From the NCBI GenBank assembly GCA_030770425.1, contig JASJFT010000142.1, forward strand, positions 52,636-116,635: 64,000 nucleotides of DNA, read 5' to 3'. Shown here one piece after another: positions 54,559-64,000 of this stretch. The notes beneath the pieces were generated by a model. It was not told the DNA's origin, did no database searches, and was given only the letters and a program-made list of their open reading frames with translations. The first letter of the stretch is position 1. Every line of letters starts with the position of its first letter. A program made the position numbers and the translations under genes. The stretch comes from Darksidea phi (taxonomy: Eukaryota > Ascomycota > Dothideomycetes > Pleosporales > Lentitheciaceae).

Positions 54559-55736
54559 ATGGCACTACATATTGGGCAGACACTTCGTGGAGCCAAGTGG
54601 AACTATCTCCTAGTTGAGGCACTCGGCAACTCGACTGCAAGGTCCAATGTCTTCAAAGGCCGAGATAGTACCGCGAGCTCAATCTAAGCTTCCGGGGAAA
54701 TGGTTTGTCTGCTAGATAAAACGCATGTGACGTGGGCTGTTATCAAGACCACCTCGGAGAAGAAGATTCTGGATATGCTAAAGCGTGAACACGACTCCTA
54801 CATGAATCCCGCTATTCGTTCGTCTTCGCACTTCCGAGCCATGTACGACGCCATGAACGACTACAATAGCTCAACGAGTGAGACACCGTATTGTCTAGCC
54901 TTTGAGTGGATGGATGTCTTCCAAGTCCCACAGGCGGAATTCCGCGTTACACAAGAGCATCTCTAGAGCGGTCCTAGGGGCACTTGCCGATTCGAAGTCA
55001 CAGCGACCCGTTCATACAGGTACGCGCTGCCCTCTAGAGGCTATATACTTGTACACATACTAAGGAAATGAGATATCAAGAACGACAACAATTTTCATCT
55101 CCAGCCTCGACGGACCATCTCCAGTAGTGAAGCTGGGAGAGACTTGGGGCTAAGTATTCGTTGTGTCCCGATCAATGATACATCATACGAACGCCCTACT
55201 GTAGTGCGAGCAGACGGTTTTAACGAGTATCCTGTCCAACCGTTTGCGATGCGCGCCCCCCCGAGGTCTGGTCGGGAATAGGCTGCTTTCATTGTTCCGA
55301 TGTATGGGCTTTTGCTGTCACGGTTAGTTACTCTACCACCTTTTACTCGTGCTCAGACTAACGAGGAAAGCTTTTCGATTGGATTTCCCCTTGTGTCTTC
55401 GGCGTCGATGATATAACCCCGGGCCACTGGCCACAGCCGTGGGCAATGGCAAAGCTCTTACGACTCTTTCCTCGTTCGGTAACGGTTCATCCCACCGACT
55501 TTGACTACAAAGATTATTTCAAGGTTGACTAGCTAATTGAAAGGTCGGGGTATAGTGATAGTACAGAGCAGAAGGGTTTCGAGACACTTTTATTTGAGGA
55601 GCTTGGAAAGATGGATATACCGCCCGCATTATCGGACTTCTTTCGCTACCTGCTCGTCGTTAACCATGAGCGAAGACCTACAGCTATAGAAGCACTGAGG
55701 TCGCCGGAATTTCAACGTCTTGACCGAGAGGTCTAA
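54559..55736 (+). pseudogene. fungal Ser/Thr kinase-like gene with RIP-type stops and a frameshift
   Basis: From ATG 54559 the sequence follows a fungal accessory kinase family: MALHIGQTLRGAKWNYLLVE, VFKGRDS, TWAVIKTTSEKK (Lys strand), YCLAFEWMDV (hinge). Later come RPVHTD (catalytic loop region, about 55010), an intron near 55019-55066, EYPVQPFAMRAP then EVWSGIGCFH (APE region), DVWAFAVT, an intron near 55321-55370, and FETLLFEELGKMDIPPALSD and RRPTAIEALRSPEFQ to the stop at 55734. Breaks: TAA at about 54685 (likely CAA), further mid-gene disruption after 54963, an extra C in a C run near 55255, and TAG near 55528 where TGG is expected. Two of these are RIP-type changes. Not functional as sequenced. 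Confidence 0.7.
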
Positions 55737-56034
55737 CTTCTTTGGATGTAACATGGGAGAAATTCTGCACTCGATAGGTTTATGTAGGAATATTTTGCGC
55801 TTGCTTATCTCGAACCAAGCACGCGTATTTCAATGCCGGGATGCGAACTGATGCACAAAAATTCTCGTTCTCTACGTGTGAATAGCCTAGCCTTTCGAAG
55901 TATGAAAAAAATTCATCAACCGAAACCAACAACGTCTTGCCTTCTAATACCAACGCGGCAATTCGTCAAGATGTCGCGTGGTAGGGAGAACTTCGTAGAG
56001 AAACGTGGGGCGGGATGAAGGGCAGTTCTGGTTA
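55737..56034. other. convergent intergenic region
   Basis: About 300 bp between convergent pseudogenes. No feature seen. Confidence 0.3.
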
Positions 56035-56537
56035 CTACTCTCCGCCATAGCTCTGCTCGGCTGACCGATTGTACCTCTTCGTTCCCTCCACATCACTGAC
56101 ATGCAGTCCGCTCGGCAGCGGCGGCATGCCCCAGGGACCCAACGCATCCTTCACTAATCCAGTGTTCTTCTCAAACGCCACGCTCAGGCCCTTCGCGCCG
56201 CCTCCCTAAGCGGCCGCCAGCTACTTCGTGCCCGCCTCGTCAATCAGCTCCTGCTCTGGTGCCGCTGCGCTTCCTACCTCTAGCAACGTCACAGTATCGG
56301 CCTGCGTCACCGTGGACAGCTGCGGATATCGGCGTCACACATCGCGCTTCCAGTATAGGTTCTCTACTATATCGGCGGCGGGTACGGTGAGGGGGTCTTG
56401 GTCGGTCGCGGGATCGAGGGTACCCGGCGGGGGTTTCGGAACTAAGGGTTTAGCGGCGCGCCGGTGGACCAGTTCGGGTCAAGGGCGAAGATCCTGTTGA
56501 TGAAGGTATGCACGCCCTTCGGTGGAACCGTGTATTT
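56035..56537 (-). pseudogene. mitochondrial complex I 21.3-kDa-type subunit, decayed copy
   Basis: Minus-strand reading gives YTVPPKGVHTFINRIFALDP, then GTLDPATDQDPLTVPAADI, YPQLSTVTQADTV and MPPLPSGLHVS, which I recognise as the fungal NADH:ubiquinone oxidoreductase 21.3-kDa subunit, normally an inner-membrane respiratory protein. The copy is broken: TAG after APLNP (CAG expected), a one-base loss just after it, TGA (CGA expected) before RRYPQL, and two further TAG codons before the end at 56035. A splice acceptor (CTTCCAG) at 56538 marks an upstream exon at about 56540-56760 that I cannot read in one frame. The subunit is normally single copy, so this is probably a duplicate. Confidence 0.55.
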
Positions 56538-56830
56538 CTGGAAGGGAGCTTGTCAGCCGTGCCGCGCCAGAGCTGTGCTTGAGAGATGAGGGAAGGGTGG
56601 ATCGCGCGGGCCTGATTGCACAATGGTGTGAACGCACCGAGAAGCGCGTGGTAACGCTCTTGGCCGCTGTGATCGGCAGACAGCATGCGAGCACTCCATT
56701 GGAGAGTGAAGAGGTGCGGCTGGCGGAATTGGTGGTTGCGGTGAGCTACGTCTGATCGTGAAGCTGCGCAAGGTTCGGTTGCAACTGCGGGTGCCAAGGC
56801 GGCTTATTCAGCTATAAGAGACGTCTATCG

Positions 56831-56953
56831 CTCCCCAATCCGACTACGCCTCTCACTCCTCAATCTGACCGCGTCTCTCACTCCCCAATCCGACCGCGTC
56901 TCTCACTCCCCAATTTGGCCACGTCTCTCACTCCCCAATTTGGCCACGAGCAC
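56831..56953 (+). repeat. 25-bp tandem repeat, about 5 units
   Basis: Four full units of the type CTCCCCAATCCGACCGCGTC plus CTCTCA and a partial fifth lie head to tail upstream of the intact kinase gene. Two unit variants (CCGACCGCG and TTGGCCACG) alternate in blocks. Confidence 0.88.
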
Positions 56954-57208
56954 TTTCTCTCCTCGTGCAGGGAACTGAGCTGCTCTTGCGCGAGCTCGAG
57001 CCACCTGAGCTGGGCCACGGGGCCACCACTTTATACCATTGCCGCGCCAGCACCCCGCCAGCACCGCGCCAGACAGTCCACCACGATCGTCAGGTGCAGA
57101 AACACGTCGCTATCCACCCTGGAGGCGTTCAACGTTTTCTTCAAGTAAAGTGCCCCTATATTTCTCAACAACATTTAACTAACACTTTACGCAGGCGCTG
57201 CGCATATC

Positions 57209-58075
57209 ATGGATGACGATCCTAGCCTCCCTAAGTTTTCAACAAAGGGTCTTGATTGGATTGGGATGGGAGTATCGGGCATTGTATATGCTGTGGATGA
57301 GCACACCGCTATGAAGGCCGCTCCTATATGGGAGAACGACGACTACACCACCCGCATGTCTCTTCAAGACCTCGTCATCGAGAGATCTATATACGAGCGT
57401 TTAGGGTCTCATCCTCGGATATGCCGATACTTCTCTTCAGTTCAACGGGGCATTCTTCTAGAGAGATTCGGAGACCCGATTCGCAAACATCTACGGGAAC
57501 TCCATGAGCAAGGGAAGACTCCGTCACACGAACAGGCCTTAAAGTGGTCGTATCAACTTGCTGAAGGAATCGCGTACCTCCACCAAAAGGGGGTCGTGCA
57601 AGGAGACATTGGCTGTCACAACATTCTTCTAAAGGACGACGACATCAAAATATGCGATTTCGGCGGCGCCTCGCTCGATGGAAAGCCTCATGTAGCTTTC
57701 TATGAAACCCGATCTCAGCGATGGAACGCTACCGGGGAGACTCCTTCCATTGCAAATGAATTGTTTGCATTAGGATCAGCCATCTATGAAATGTGGACCA
57801 CTACGCGGCCGTATGAAAACGAACCCGATGATGTAGTTGAGGATAACTACAAACACCACCGCTTCCCAGACGTCGAGAACCTTCCCGTTGCCGAAGTTAT
57901 AAGAAAATGCTGGCATGGCACTTATAGCTCCGCGGATGAAGTTGTTGCCGATCTCGCACCAGTTTCGAACAAATCAGCGAGCGCGCAGGCCAATGTTCAC
58001 CGTCCAGTGGTGCTTGCTGCTTTAGTTAGCATCTTTCCACTACTTATTCTAGCGGCATGGGTCCAACTGACTTAG
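57209..58075 (+). CDS. protein kinase-like protein with C-terminal membrane anchor
   Basis: An intact 288-aa frame from ATG 57209; a CAG just upstream (57194) suggests a leader intron. Kinase motifs: Gly-rich loop GMGVSGIVYAV (residues 20-30), Lys in AMKAA (about 36), catalytic loop VVQGDIGCHNILL (about 130-142) and CDFGG (about 149). The HRD motif is QGD and the loop Lys is Gly, while the catalytic Asp, the Asn and DFG are kept, so activity is possible but altered. The last 20 residues (PVVLAALVSIFPLLILAAWV) form a membrane helix, giving a tail-anchored kinase. Unlike the other kinase-like genes here, it has no break. Substrate unknown. Confidence 0.85.
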   Translation: MDDDPSLPKFSTKGLDWIGMGVSGIVYAVDEHTAMKAAPIWENDDYTTRMSLQDLVIERSIYERLGSHPRICRYFSSVQRGILLERFGDPIRKHLRELHEQGKTPSHEQALKWSYQLAEGIAYLHQKGVVQGDIGCHNILLKDDDIKICDFGGASLDGKPHVAFYETRSQRWNATGETPSIANELFALGSAIYEMWTTTRPYENEPDDVVEDNYKHHRFPDVENLPVAEVIRKCWHGTYSSADEVVADLAPVSNKSASAQANVHRPVVLAALVSIFPLLILAAWVQLT

Positions 58076-58118
58076 GTGGTGTCCTCCCTATGGGTCGGCA
58101 TACGACTAGGTATATTAG

Positions 58119-58370
58119 CTAGGCGTCATGGACAATATATCGAGGCAGCCTTACTATCGTCATCTCCGCTCGCTCCCCTTTGCAAACAGGACATTCACCA
58201 CGTCTTGTGGTAGAACCAAATAGCGCTCGAGAAGAAGGGCTGGCGTCGTGACAGTGACGATACGTGCCCCTGGGATTTGGTTTGGAACAGCGGTAATACT
58301 TTCGAGAAGTTACTCGATGGTTGTTTGTACAACCAGTAAAGAACAAAACCGTGTCGACGTATTCGCACAT
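58119..58370 (-). CDS. small Cys/His-rich protein of 83 aa
   Basis: Starts at ATG 58370 with MCEYVDTVLFFTGC and contains YYRCSKPNPRGTYRHCHDA and RRGECPVCKGE. Spacing of Cys and His suggests a small zinc-binding module; many fungi encode short proteins with such a CEY...C...CSKP...CPVC layout, function unknown. It is convergent with the kinase gene. No intron needed. Confidence 0.6.
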   Translation of the reverse strand: MCEYVDTVLFFTGCTNNHRVTSRKYYRCSKPNPRGTYRHCHDASPSSRALFGSTTRRGECPVCKGERAEMTIVRLPRYIVHDA

Positions 58371-60599
58371 CTTTCCTTCTGATAGTGCAGGGGTTCGTTA
58401 GAAATACTACCGAATGCCACATCATCAGAGTCATCTCACTCTTAAAGCACGAGAGTCGCAGCGGTGCGTTGTAGCATCGAAGACGCAAACAGCTGCATGC
58501 GGCGCGGCATGCATATATTGGCACCAACGTGAAGAGCGGCCCACGTTAGCCATGATTGGGTCTGACTATGAAGAGAATAGTCCCTACGCATGCGCCAAGC
58601 GGCCTCGTTGGGAAGGACGCAAGCTGCCTGCAGCGACCCCACACTGCGGTGTCTTGCGATTCGCGACACTGCTTCTTCGCGTGAGAGCCTACCACGCTAA
58701 TGACAGGGTTCTGCGCATGCTCGTCAACCCTGTTGACCGACTACCCGCGCCCTTTTCGCATCTAGAATCGCTATAGATTACGGACAGCGCGGGTAATAAG
58801 GGTGAGACCCGAAGCGGCGGAGGGCGCATGAGCAGATTGCAGCCGTGGTTGGGATCGCGGCTATCAAAGCCAACACATCCCGCCGAGCTAAAGGGGGCGC
58901 GGTCGCTGGCAACGCCTGTGCACGACCGCTACCTTCCTTGCGCAGCGAAAGATTGAGAGTGCCACATTATAGCGTGAATCCTCTACGAATCAAGCCGTGC
59001 AGCCTGCTGTTAGGGAGGAGTGCGGCGGTGACCTGATCTGATCCTACTCCTCCATATGCTGCTCCTTTATACTCAGCTATAGAAGCCACTAGCTGTGCGA
59101 GTACTGTGTAAAAAAGCGGCATGAGCAAACACGCGCCAACAAGTCATGCTGTGAACTGTCAAGGTAGCCATACTGTTCGCTTAAGCTTAGCCGGTGACCG
59201 TCGCGGCTACAACAGGGCTCCGTCTCAGCACCACCGATACTGTGCTGTCCTTTGTCATTCTGCAGATTTGTTAGCAGCATGCGGCGGCCCCCTTGGTACG
59301 AACACATCGCCCTCGCTATGTTGACTTCGAGTATCTGTGACTGGGTATGGTTCGAACGGCTGGGATGCGTCAAAAGAAGGTTGTAGGGTTAGAGTTGGCG
59401 AGGTGGGAAGGGCTCAGTCAGACAGTTCGGCGGCAGGCCGGCGGCGCTACTGTACACTTTACCGAGTGAAGATCTTCTACTTTGCAGTCACGGAGAGTTG
59501 AGGAGGATTGATTGGCGCCGTCAGATAGTAAGTAGAAGAAGTTGGGTCAACGATGAGGGCAAGTACAGTGCCCATATGATATTTGTGCTCTATAGTCCCT
59601 CGATCGTCGCCTGGGTGGAAGTGGAGTTGACGACAAGGGTGGATGGGTTGGTTTCTGGGAACTACTGATCGTGTTGGGGTAAGGTTTGGGCAGTAGGTTT
59701 GGGTGAACGAGTTGGCGTTCATTAGAATGCATTTGTGAAAGAATAATCGGCTTGAATTTGCCAAGTTCACGCCCGCGTACAAGTGTACGGCATTACGGTG
59801 TATGTACTGATGACAACGCTGGCTATCGCACAAACCCATTCTCGCTTTTACGGTCCATTGCAGCATTGGAGTAGCATAACCTTTTCAGGTTTGCTACTCC
59901 ACAAGGCTTGTCAATCGCGCATTCGAGATCGAGACGCGAGTAGCAGTTGGTATTGGTTCCCTATCGCCAACACACTGATTTTCGGGCAGCGGACGATAAA
60001 GCAACTTAATACCATACTTCCATATACGTGCATGTATCGAATGCCTGGCCACCAGCGGCCGTAAAGCGAGAAACGCTGAAGGATGCTGCGAGCGCTTCGA
60101 TCTACGTGAACAATCTGGTCTGTACCATAGTCGACTTAGCGTAAATGGGCTTTGACTCTAGTTTACGGGCTATCCCGGATAGCGTTAATCATATTTCTGA
60201 ATCTCAAGGAAACCTGGTTGGCGCTGAGGAGCAGCAGAGGCTACTGGCTTGGATCTCTATAGGGCGGCGGATACGTTGATGACTGGGGCAGTCGTTGGGG
60301 ACCACTCACTTGATAGCTCGGTGGTTGAGAGATGCGGTGAGGCTGTTCTCGTAGGCTTGGAAGCCCTTTGCAGGGTTTGGACAAGATAAGATCTTTGGGT
60401 TTGTGATTAGTCACTGTTGATGAAGAGAGCCGCATTACGAATATCGGGCTAGCTCACACAGCTATCCTCTTAGCTATTGAAGGTGGAGTATATAATGTAA
60501 TTGCATAATCAAGGTACGCGAAGGGAGCTAAGAGAGAGATTGTATACAAGGGTTGCTTGTCAGTCTAGCTCGCATAACTGACTAAGGAGTGTATGTGGT
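58371..60599. other. 2.2 kb without a supportable gene
   Basis: Several open frames (for example minus 59477-59866, plus 58414-58776) have ATG starts but no domain, overlap other frames and show no splice logic. Composition is balanced, so this is decayed or spacer DNA rather than a RIP block. Confidence 0.35.
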
Positions 60600-61335
60600 G
60601 AATGTATGGGGTCCTCAGCAACCAACGGCCCCCCTGGAACCCATACATGGCCACATACCAAGCGTGGTGCGAAACTTCTCCAGCAGCCTTGGTGAACATG
60701 TCAGCCAGATTCTCCTTCCCGCTAGTCCACTTGATGACATCTCCCTCGCGAACAAGTTTATAGAACCGAATTTGCCAAGGTAATTAGTCTTGAATGTAGG
60801 TGTCGCATGGCCGTCATTACTACGTAGTATGACACGCGGTTCGCACGGAGTGGTAGTGATGGGAAGGTCGCGAAGAGCGTATCGGTCAATGGCGTGCCTT
60901 ATAGCGCACGGCCTCACCCGTAGGTGTAAACTTGACCTTGTACACCATCCGCGTGGTACGTGCCTCTCGTCCCTTGGGAAGAACAGTAACCTCAAAGACA
61001 ACTTTGTCGATCAGGCTTTGAATTTCTGTCTAGCTCGCCTCGCCCCATTGTTCTGCTTCAGACATAGTCATGGCGCGGAAATACGACATGGGAATCCCGA
61101 TTGTGTCGGCCATGGGCGCGTGATGGGAAACATGCATGGCGAGATTGTAGGGATCTTGAATATCAACATCAAGACCAACATCCTCATATGCAATGGATAT
61201 AGCCACGGCGCCAGATAGATCGCTCTCGAGAACATACAGGGATGTGTCCAAAGCATCCTTGTGTACGTAGGGGGGAGCGTCACTGTCGATGAGCTGGTAT
61301 AGATCCTCGTTCAGGGTATCGTCATTCATGTCCAT
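60600..61335 (-). mobile_element. Copia-type pol fragment (different from the two large copies)
   Basis: Minus-strand frames give FRAMTMSEAEQWGEAS, a TAG (CAG expected), TEIQSLIDKVVFEVTVLP, TRMVYKVKFTPTGEAVRYKA, which is the start of a Copia reverse transcriptase, then after a large internal deletion KWTSGKENLADMFTKAAGE, the end of Copia RNase H. It is only lightly mutated in contrast to the 1-4846 and 17673-31798 elements, so it is either younger or was too short to attract RIP. Confidence 0.7.
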
Positions 61336-61715
61336 GAGGTTTGTTTCTTTTTCCTCGTCATGAAGTCCGCGTAGGCGGGTTTGAAGAAATGACCGATAAC
61401 TTCTTCGTTGCGTATAATAGAGTGAGTCTTGGAGGAGTTATCGTGCGTAAATGATGTATAAAAATTTGTCAGTAGCGGTAGACGATCGAGCGCCTATAAT
61501 CGAGGTACAGTTATCTCGTTGTCCGTACGCTTTGATGGCACGCTCATCGCGAAAGGTTATGTGCCGGTAACAGGGGAGTTCGCCTGTACGATCGCGGCCT
61601 GCCAGAAGACATGCGCAACAGAGGCCAAAGGTGGTAGGGCGAAAGACATCTTCATTCCCAAGTGTAAGTTGCAGTGGCGTCTTCGGCAGAGCGGTATGTG
61701 CAGTGTTTCGGACAT

Positions 61716-61813
61716 TAACAAATTGGTATGCGAAGGGTGCTGAGCTAGAGTTTGCATGGTCTCTGAGTTTGCATCAAACTCCAGCTCAGCACCCTTCGCA
61801 TACCAATTTGTTA
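61716..61813. repeat. 38-bp inverted repeat with 22-bp loop
   Basis: The left arm 61716-61753 (TAACAAATTGGTATGCG...) and right arm 61776-61813 (...CGCATACCAATTTGTTA) are reverse complements with one mismatch. The 22-base loop and left arm carry two GTTTGCAT copies. The arms resemble the LTR-end/primer-binding junction of Copia elements (ACA then AATTGGTAT), and the feature lies upstream of the minus-strand Copia fragment. Confidence 0.9.
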
Positions 61814-62763
61814 GAGTATACGGGGGGAAGGGCCGGTACCGGCATGGCGTCGAAAAGGGTAGAAGTACTAAAATTAAGCCGAGTTGAAGCACTGGTACTT
61901 GGGGTGGTCTCTTCGCTGACTAATAGGGTAATAGGTAGATGGCCTATTGAACCGTCTGTGGAACTGGACATGGGCGTAGACGTAGTAGCCTGTGTAGCAA
62001 GATTTGGCACAGGTTTTATTGTTTTTAACACACAGGGGGTATAAAGCTAAAATCCAAAAATTACACAAATAGGTACAGCCCTCTACCCGAATTACACAAA
62101 AGCGATCATATAATTTTACACAATGCGCGCGTTCGACAGCGTGAACGGGCGCGGTGGCCCTCAGAGACACGATTGTCGCGTACTGCCATTGGCGCAGGTA
62201 TATCTGCGGCCGTAGTAGTCTGAACTCCAACATCCCCATTGAACGGTAATGTCAACTTCGGGAATGCGCTAACACTTGCATTCGAAGATCTGCCCATAGT
62301 TTGAATAGAGCGAAGCTGCTGATCATGCGAACCGTTGTAGACGTGGAAGTTTTCGCTTTCCATGTCGTCCTGAGCTGTTGGTAGCAACTGCCTACAACAA
62401 TGTTCCTGTACGAGGACCTGCATGACGGGGATAGGCGTCTCATCGAGAGACAGTTGTTCCGTTCCGTAGCCCGGAGGAGAGCCTTATATATATAGGGACT
62501 CGCGTTGACGATGGAGCTGGTGTCCATGGTAGATACGATCCAAATCAGAGGAAGGCAGATGCGTCTTCATGACGCGTAGCGTTAGCTTGGGCATCTGTGT
62601 CGACGGCAAGGATCAGATGATGACTGGTGGAGTTCTGTTCGTGTCGCTCGCAGCGTCGTTACAGTTTCGCGGAGTTTCGTCATCGATAGCCGTGGATGCT
62701 GCATATCCGATGACGTTTGCCGGTTTGTTATCCTCGGGCGGGTATATATAGGCTACATGGACC
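61814..62763. other. region without a supportable gene
   Basis: Overlapping short frames on both strands without domains. No RIP block. Confidence 0.3.
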
Positions 62764-63063
62764 TTACTGCTGTCCATATTGTCTTTGACGTGCCAATTCG
62801 GAGCTGGTTGAATCAATACGAGTATCAATCTCATTCATTTTTGTGCTCTGCTCTTTGACGAGCTTTGCAAGAGCATCGTTCTTCTCTTGCAAGGTCTTGA
62901 CAGTCTCAGAGAGCTCTTCTTGTGCTCTCTTCCTTTCACCTTCCGTCTTCTCCAACGCCCCTATGCGTGACGTAAGCTGCTCGACCTTGTCCTCCAACCC
63001 GCTGTGTTTCGATTCGATGCCGCTGATGGACCGTGCCTGTCCAGTCGAAGCAGCCCCTTGCAT
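62764..63063 (-). CDS. coiled-coil protein fragment, unknown
   Basis: The frame from ATG 63063 to the TAA at 62764 (99 codons) encodes a strong heptad pattern (LEDKVEQLTSRIGALEKTEG, RAQEELSETVKTLQEKNDAL, STKMNEIDTRIDSTSSELAR). The frame is also open upstream to 63270 across a (TA)n run, without protein character. It could be the last exon of a larger gene. No family recognised. Confidence 0.4.
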   Translation of the reverse strand: MQGAASTGQARSISGIESKHSGLEDKVEQLTSRIGALEKTEGERKRAQEELSETVKTLQEKNDALAKLVKEQSTKMNEIDTRIDSTSSELARQRQYGQQ

Positions 63064-63270
63064 TTCTCGAAACGATCGTGCGGCTCGGCGAGCTGAGGGG
63101 GCGAAGTACGTGAGATCGCACCGACGATGCAATCTCAATGGCAGTTTCGGCGCGATAACGGCGCTGCTTCGTCCACCAAAGATAGACGGCCAACATATCT
63201 CTGCCACCGTCCGGGATGCCGATGCGGCGGAGCGACGGGCGGATGGACTTCTATATATATATATATACAT

Positions 63271-63754
63271 AGTGTCGTCGGAAAGGAGGAGCCCTTGGAC
63301 CGCCTGAATGGACGTCGGGGCTCGGTTTGCCGTCCGTGTCCATCATTGATGGAGCTCGAAGAGCAAAATCGTGGTGTTGCCAGGGCCTCGGTCGAAACAA
63401 TTGCTCAGATGCTCCCATGCCTGGGGCGGGGTGCCGCACGAGGCTATGGACGAGGTGAGGTCGTTGTGCACCGATGACGGCGGCATGACCATTGCAGGTG
63501 TATCGGTAGGGCGAGTGTTCTCCTTGGCGATGATGGGCTAGAGGCCCGCGTATATATACGCCCCGAGGCTTTTCCGAGGTCTTCAGCTGCAGTTGGGGGG
63601 TAGTCGGATGGCTTGCATTTCATGCGCGGGATTAGTCGCTCATCGTGGATGATGTGAAAAGTATCCCCGTCGAGGTCGCCTCCGCCTAGTTGACTTGCGA
63701 GATCCCGCTTTCGCTAGTGGCTGAAGACGATACAATTGTTCTTCCTGGGGGTGT
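63271..63754. other. region without a supportable gene
   Basis: About 480 bp with no consistent coding frame. A (TA)n microsatellite lies just before it (63252-63267). Confidence 0.3.
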
Positions 63755-64000
63755 ACAAGTCGTGAAAGCTGTGGACGTTTCGATGGAAGCTTTTCGAGCG
63801 TTACCTTCGTTTGCTCCAAGACGGACGATATATCCGTCACCGAGGCTACGGAGAGGTTGGAGCTGGATGATCAGATATCTGAGCTCGAAGACCAGCAACG
63901 CGCTCACGAGAAAGAAATCAAGGCTGGAAAGCAGGGAGATCTTGGTTGGCCATATGATGTGCTCGAGCATCGACTTAGCTCTAGAGGCTATGTGCTAGAG
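63755..64000 (+). CDS. dynamin-like large GTPase fragment (SLIP-GC-like), runs off the window
   Basis: The plus frame read from about 63755 gives GRFDGSFSSVTFVCSKTDDI, then SVTEATERLELDDQISELED and EKEIKAGKQGDLGW to the last base. FVCSKTDD matches the G4 region (N/T/SKxD) of fungal proteins related to nuclear GTPase SLIP-GC, in which a long coiled coil follows. The P-loop part is not visible upstream, so an intron precedes it or the gene is a 5'-truncated relic. Partial at the right edge. Confidence 0.45.

Noticed and set aside
59477..59866. Minus-strand ORF of 129 codons starting with ATG
   Set aside because: No recognisable domain or splice logic and overlapped by alternative frames of similar quality.

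Overview
The window is nuclear DNA of a filamentous ascomycete (Pezizomycotina; a Dothideomycete would fit, but that is inference). The evidence is spliceosomal introns of 44-108 nt with GT...AG ends, fungal-type gene families (highly reducing iterative PKS, bANK regulator, HET-S, NACHT-WD40 NLR, PTH11/rhodopsin-like membrane protein), and long very AT-rich blocks carrying the signature of repeat-induced point mutation (RIP: CpA to TpA, seen as TGG to TAG, CAA/CAG to TAA/TAG, and Asp to Asn in catalytic boxes). Gene islands have ordinary base composition and alternate with RIP-destroyed retrotransposons.

Layout. 1-4846: the 3' part of a Ty1/Copia element, ending in a 256-bp LTR and split by a poly(A)-tailed insertion with an 11-bp target duplication. 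4847-17672: a secondary-metabolite island with a truncated alpha/beta hydrolase (-), a broken highly reducing PKS (+), a bANK (basic region plus ankyrin) regulator (-) and a rhodopsin-like membrane protein (+). 17673-31798: a second Copia copy in the same orientation, complete with both 256-bp LTRs and a TCTGA target duplication, carrying an antisense 8.6-kb Gypsy element nested inside it. 31804-39000: an SDR, a SUT-like transporter C-terminal remnant and three small hypothetical genes. 39000-58400: a non-self-recognition/accessory neighbourhood with a HET-S-like prion protein, a HeLo-like-domain gene, a large NACHT-WD40 NLR with 13 near-identical WD repeats, and several kinase or kinase-like genes, most of them broken. 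58400-64000: mostly relics (a Copia pol fragment, a 38-bp inverted repeat, a coiled-coil frame, and a dynamin-like GTPase fragment running off the end).

How the genes relate. Hydrolase, PKS, bANK regulator and membrane protein look like one small metabolite cluster, now decaying: the hydrolase is cut at a Copia LTR, and the PKS carries three premature stops, a frameshift, a mutated splice donor and a minisatellite expansion in its acyltransferase domain. Both Copia copies flank the cluster as direct repeats, and the second begins directly after a stop codon. The HET-S-like protein ends in two amyloid-type pseudo-repeats. The NLR 10 kb away has, just after its start and before NACHT, a short segment resembling those repeats. 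NLR and HET-S could therefore be a receptor/executioner pair of the fungal amyloid-signalling type; this is the most interesting possibility in the window and remains an inference.
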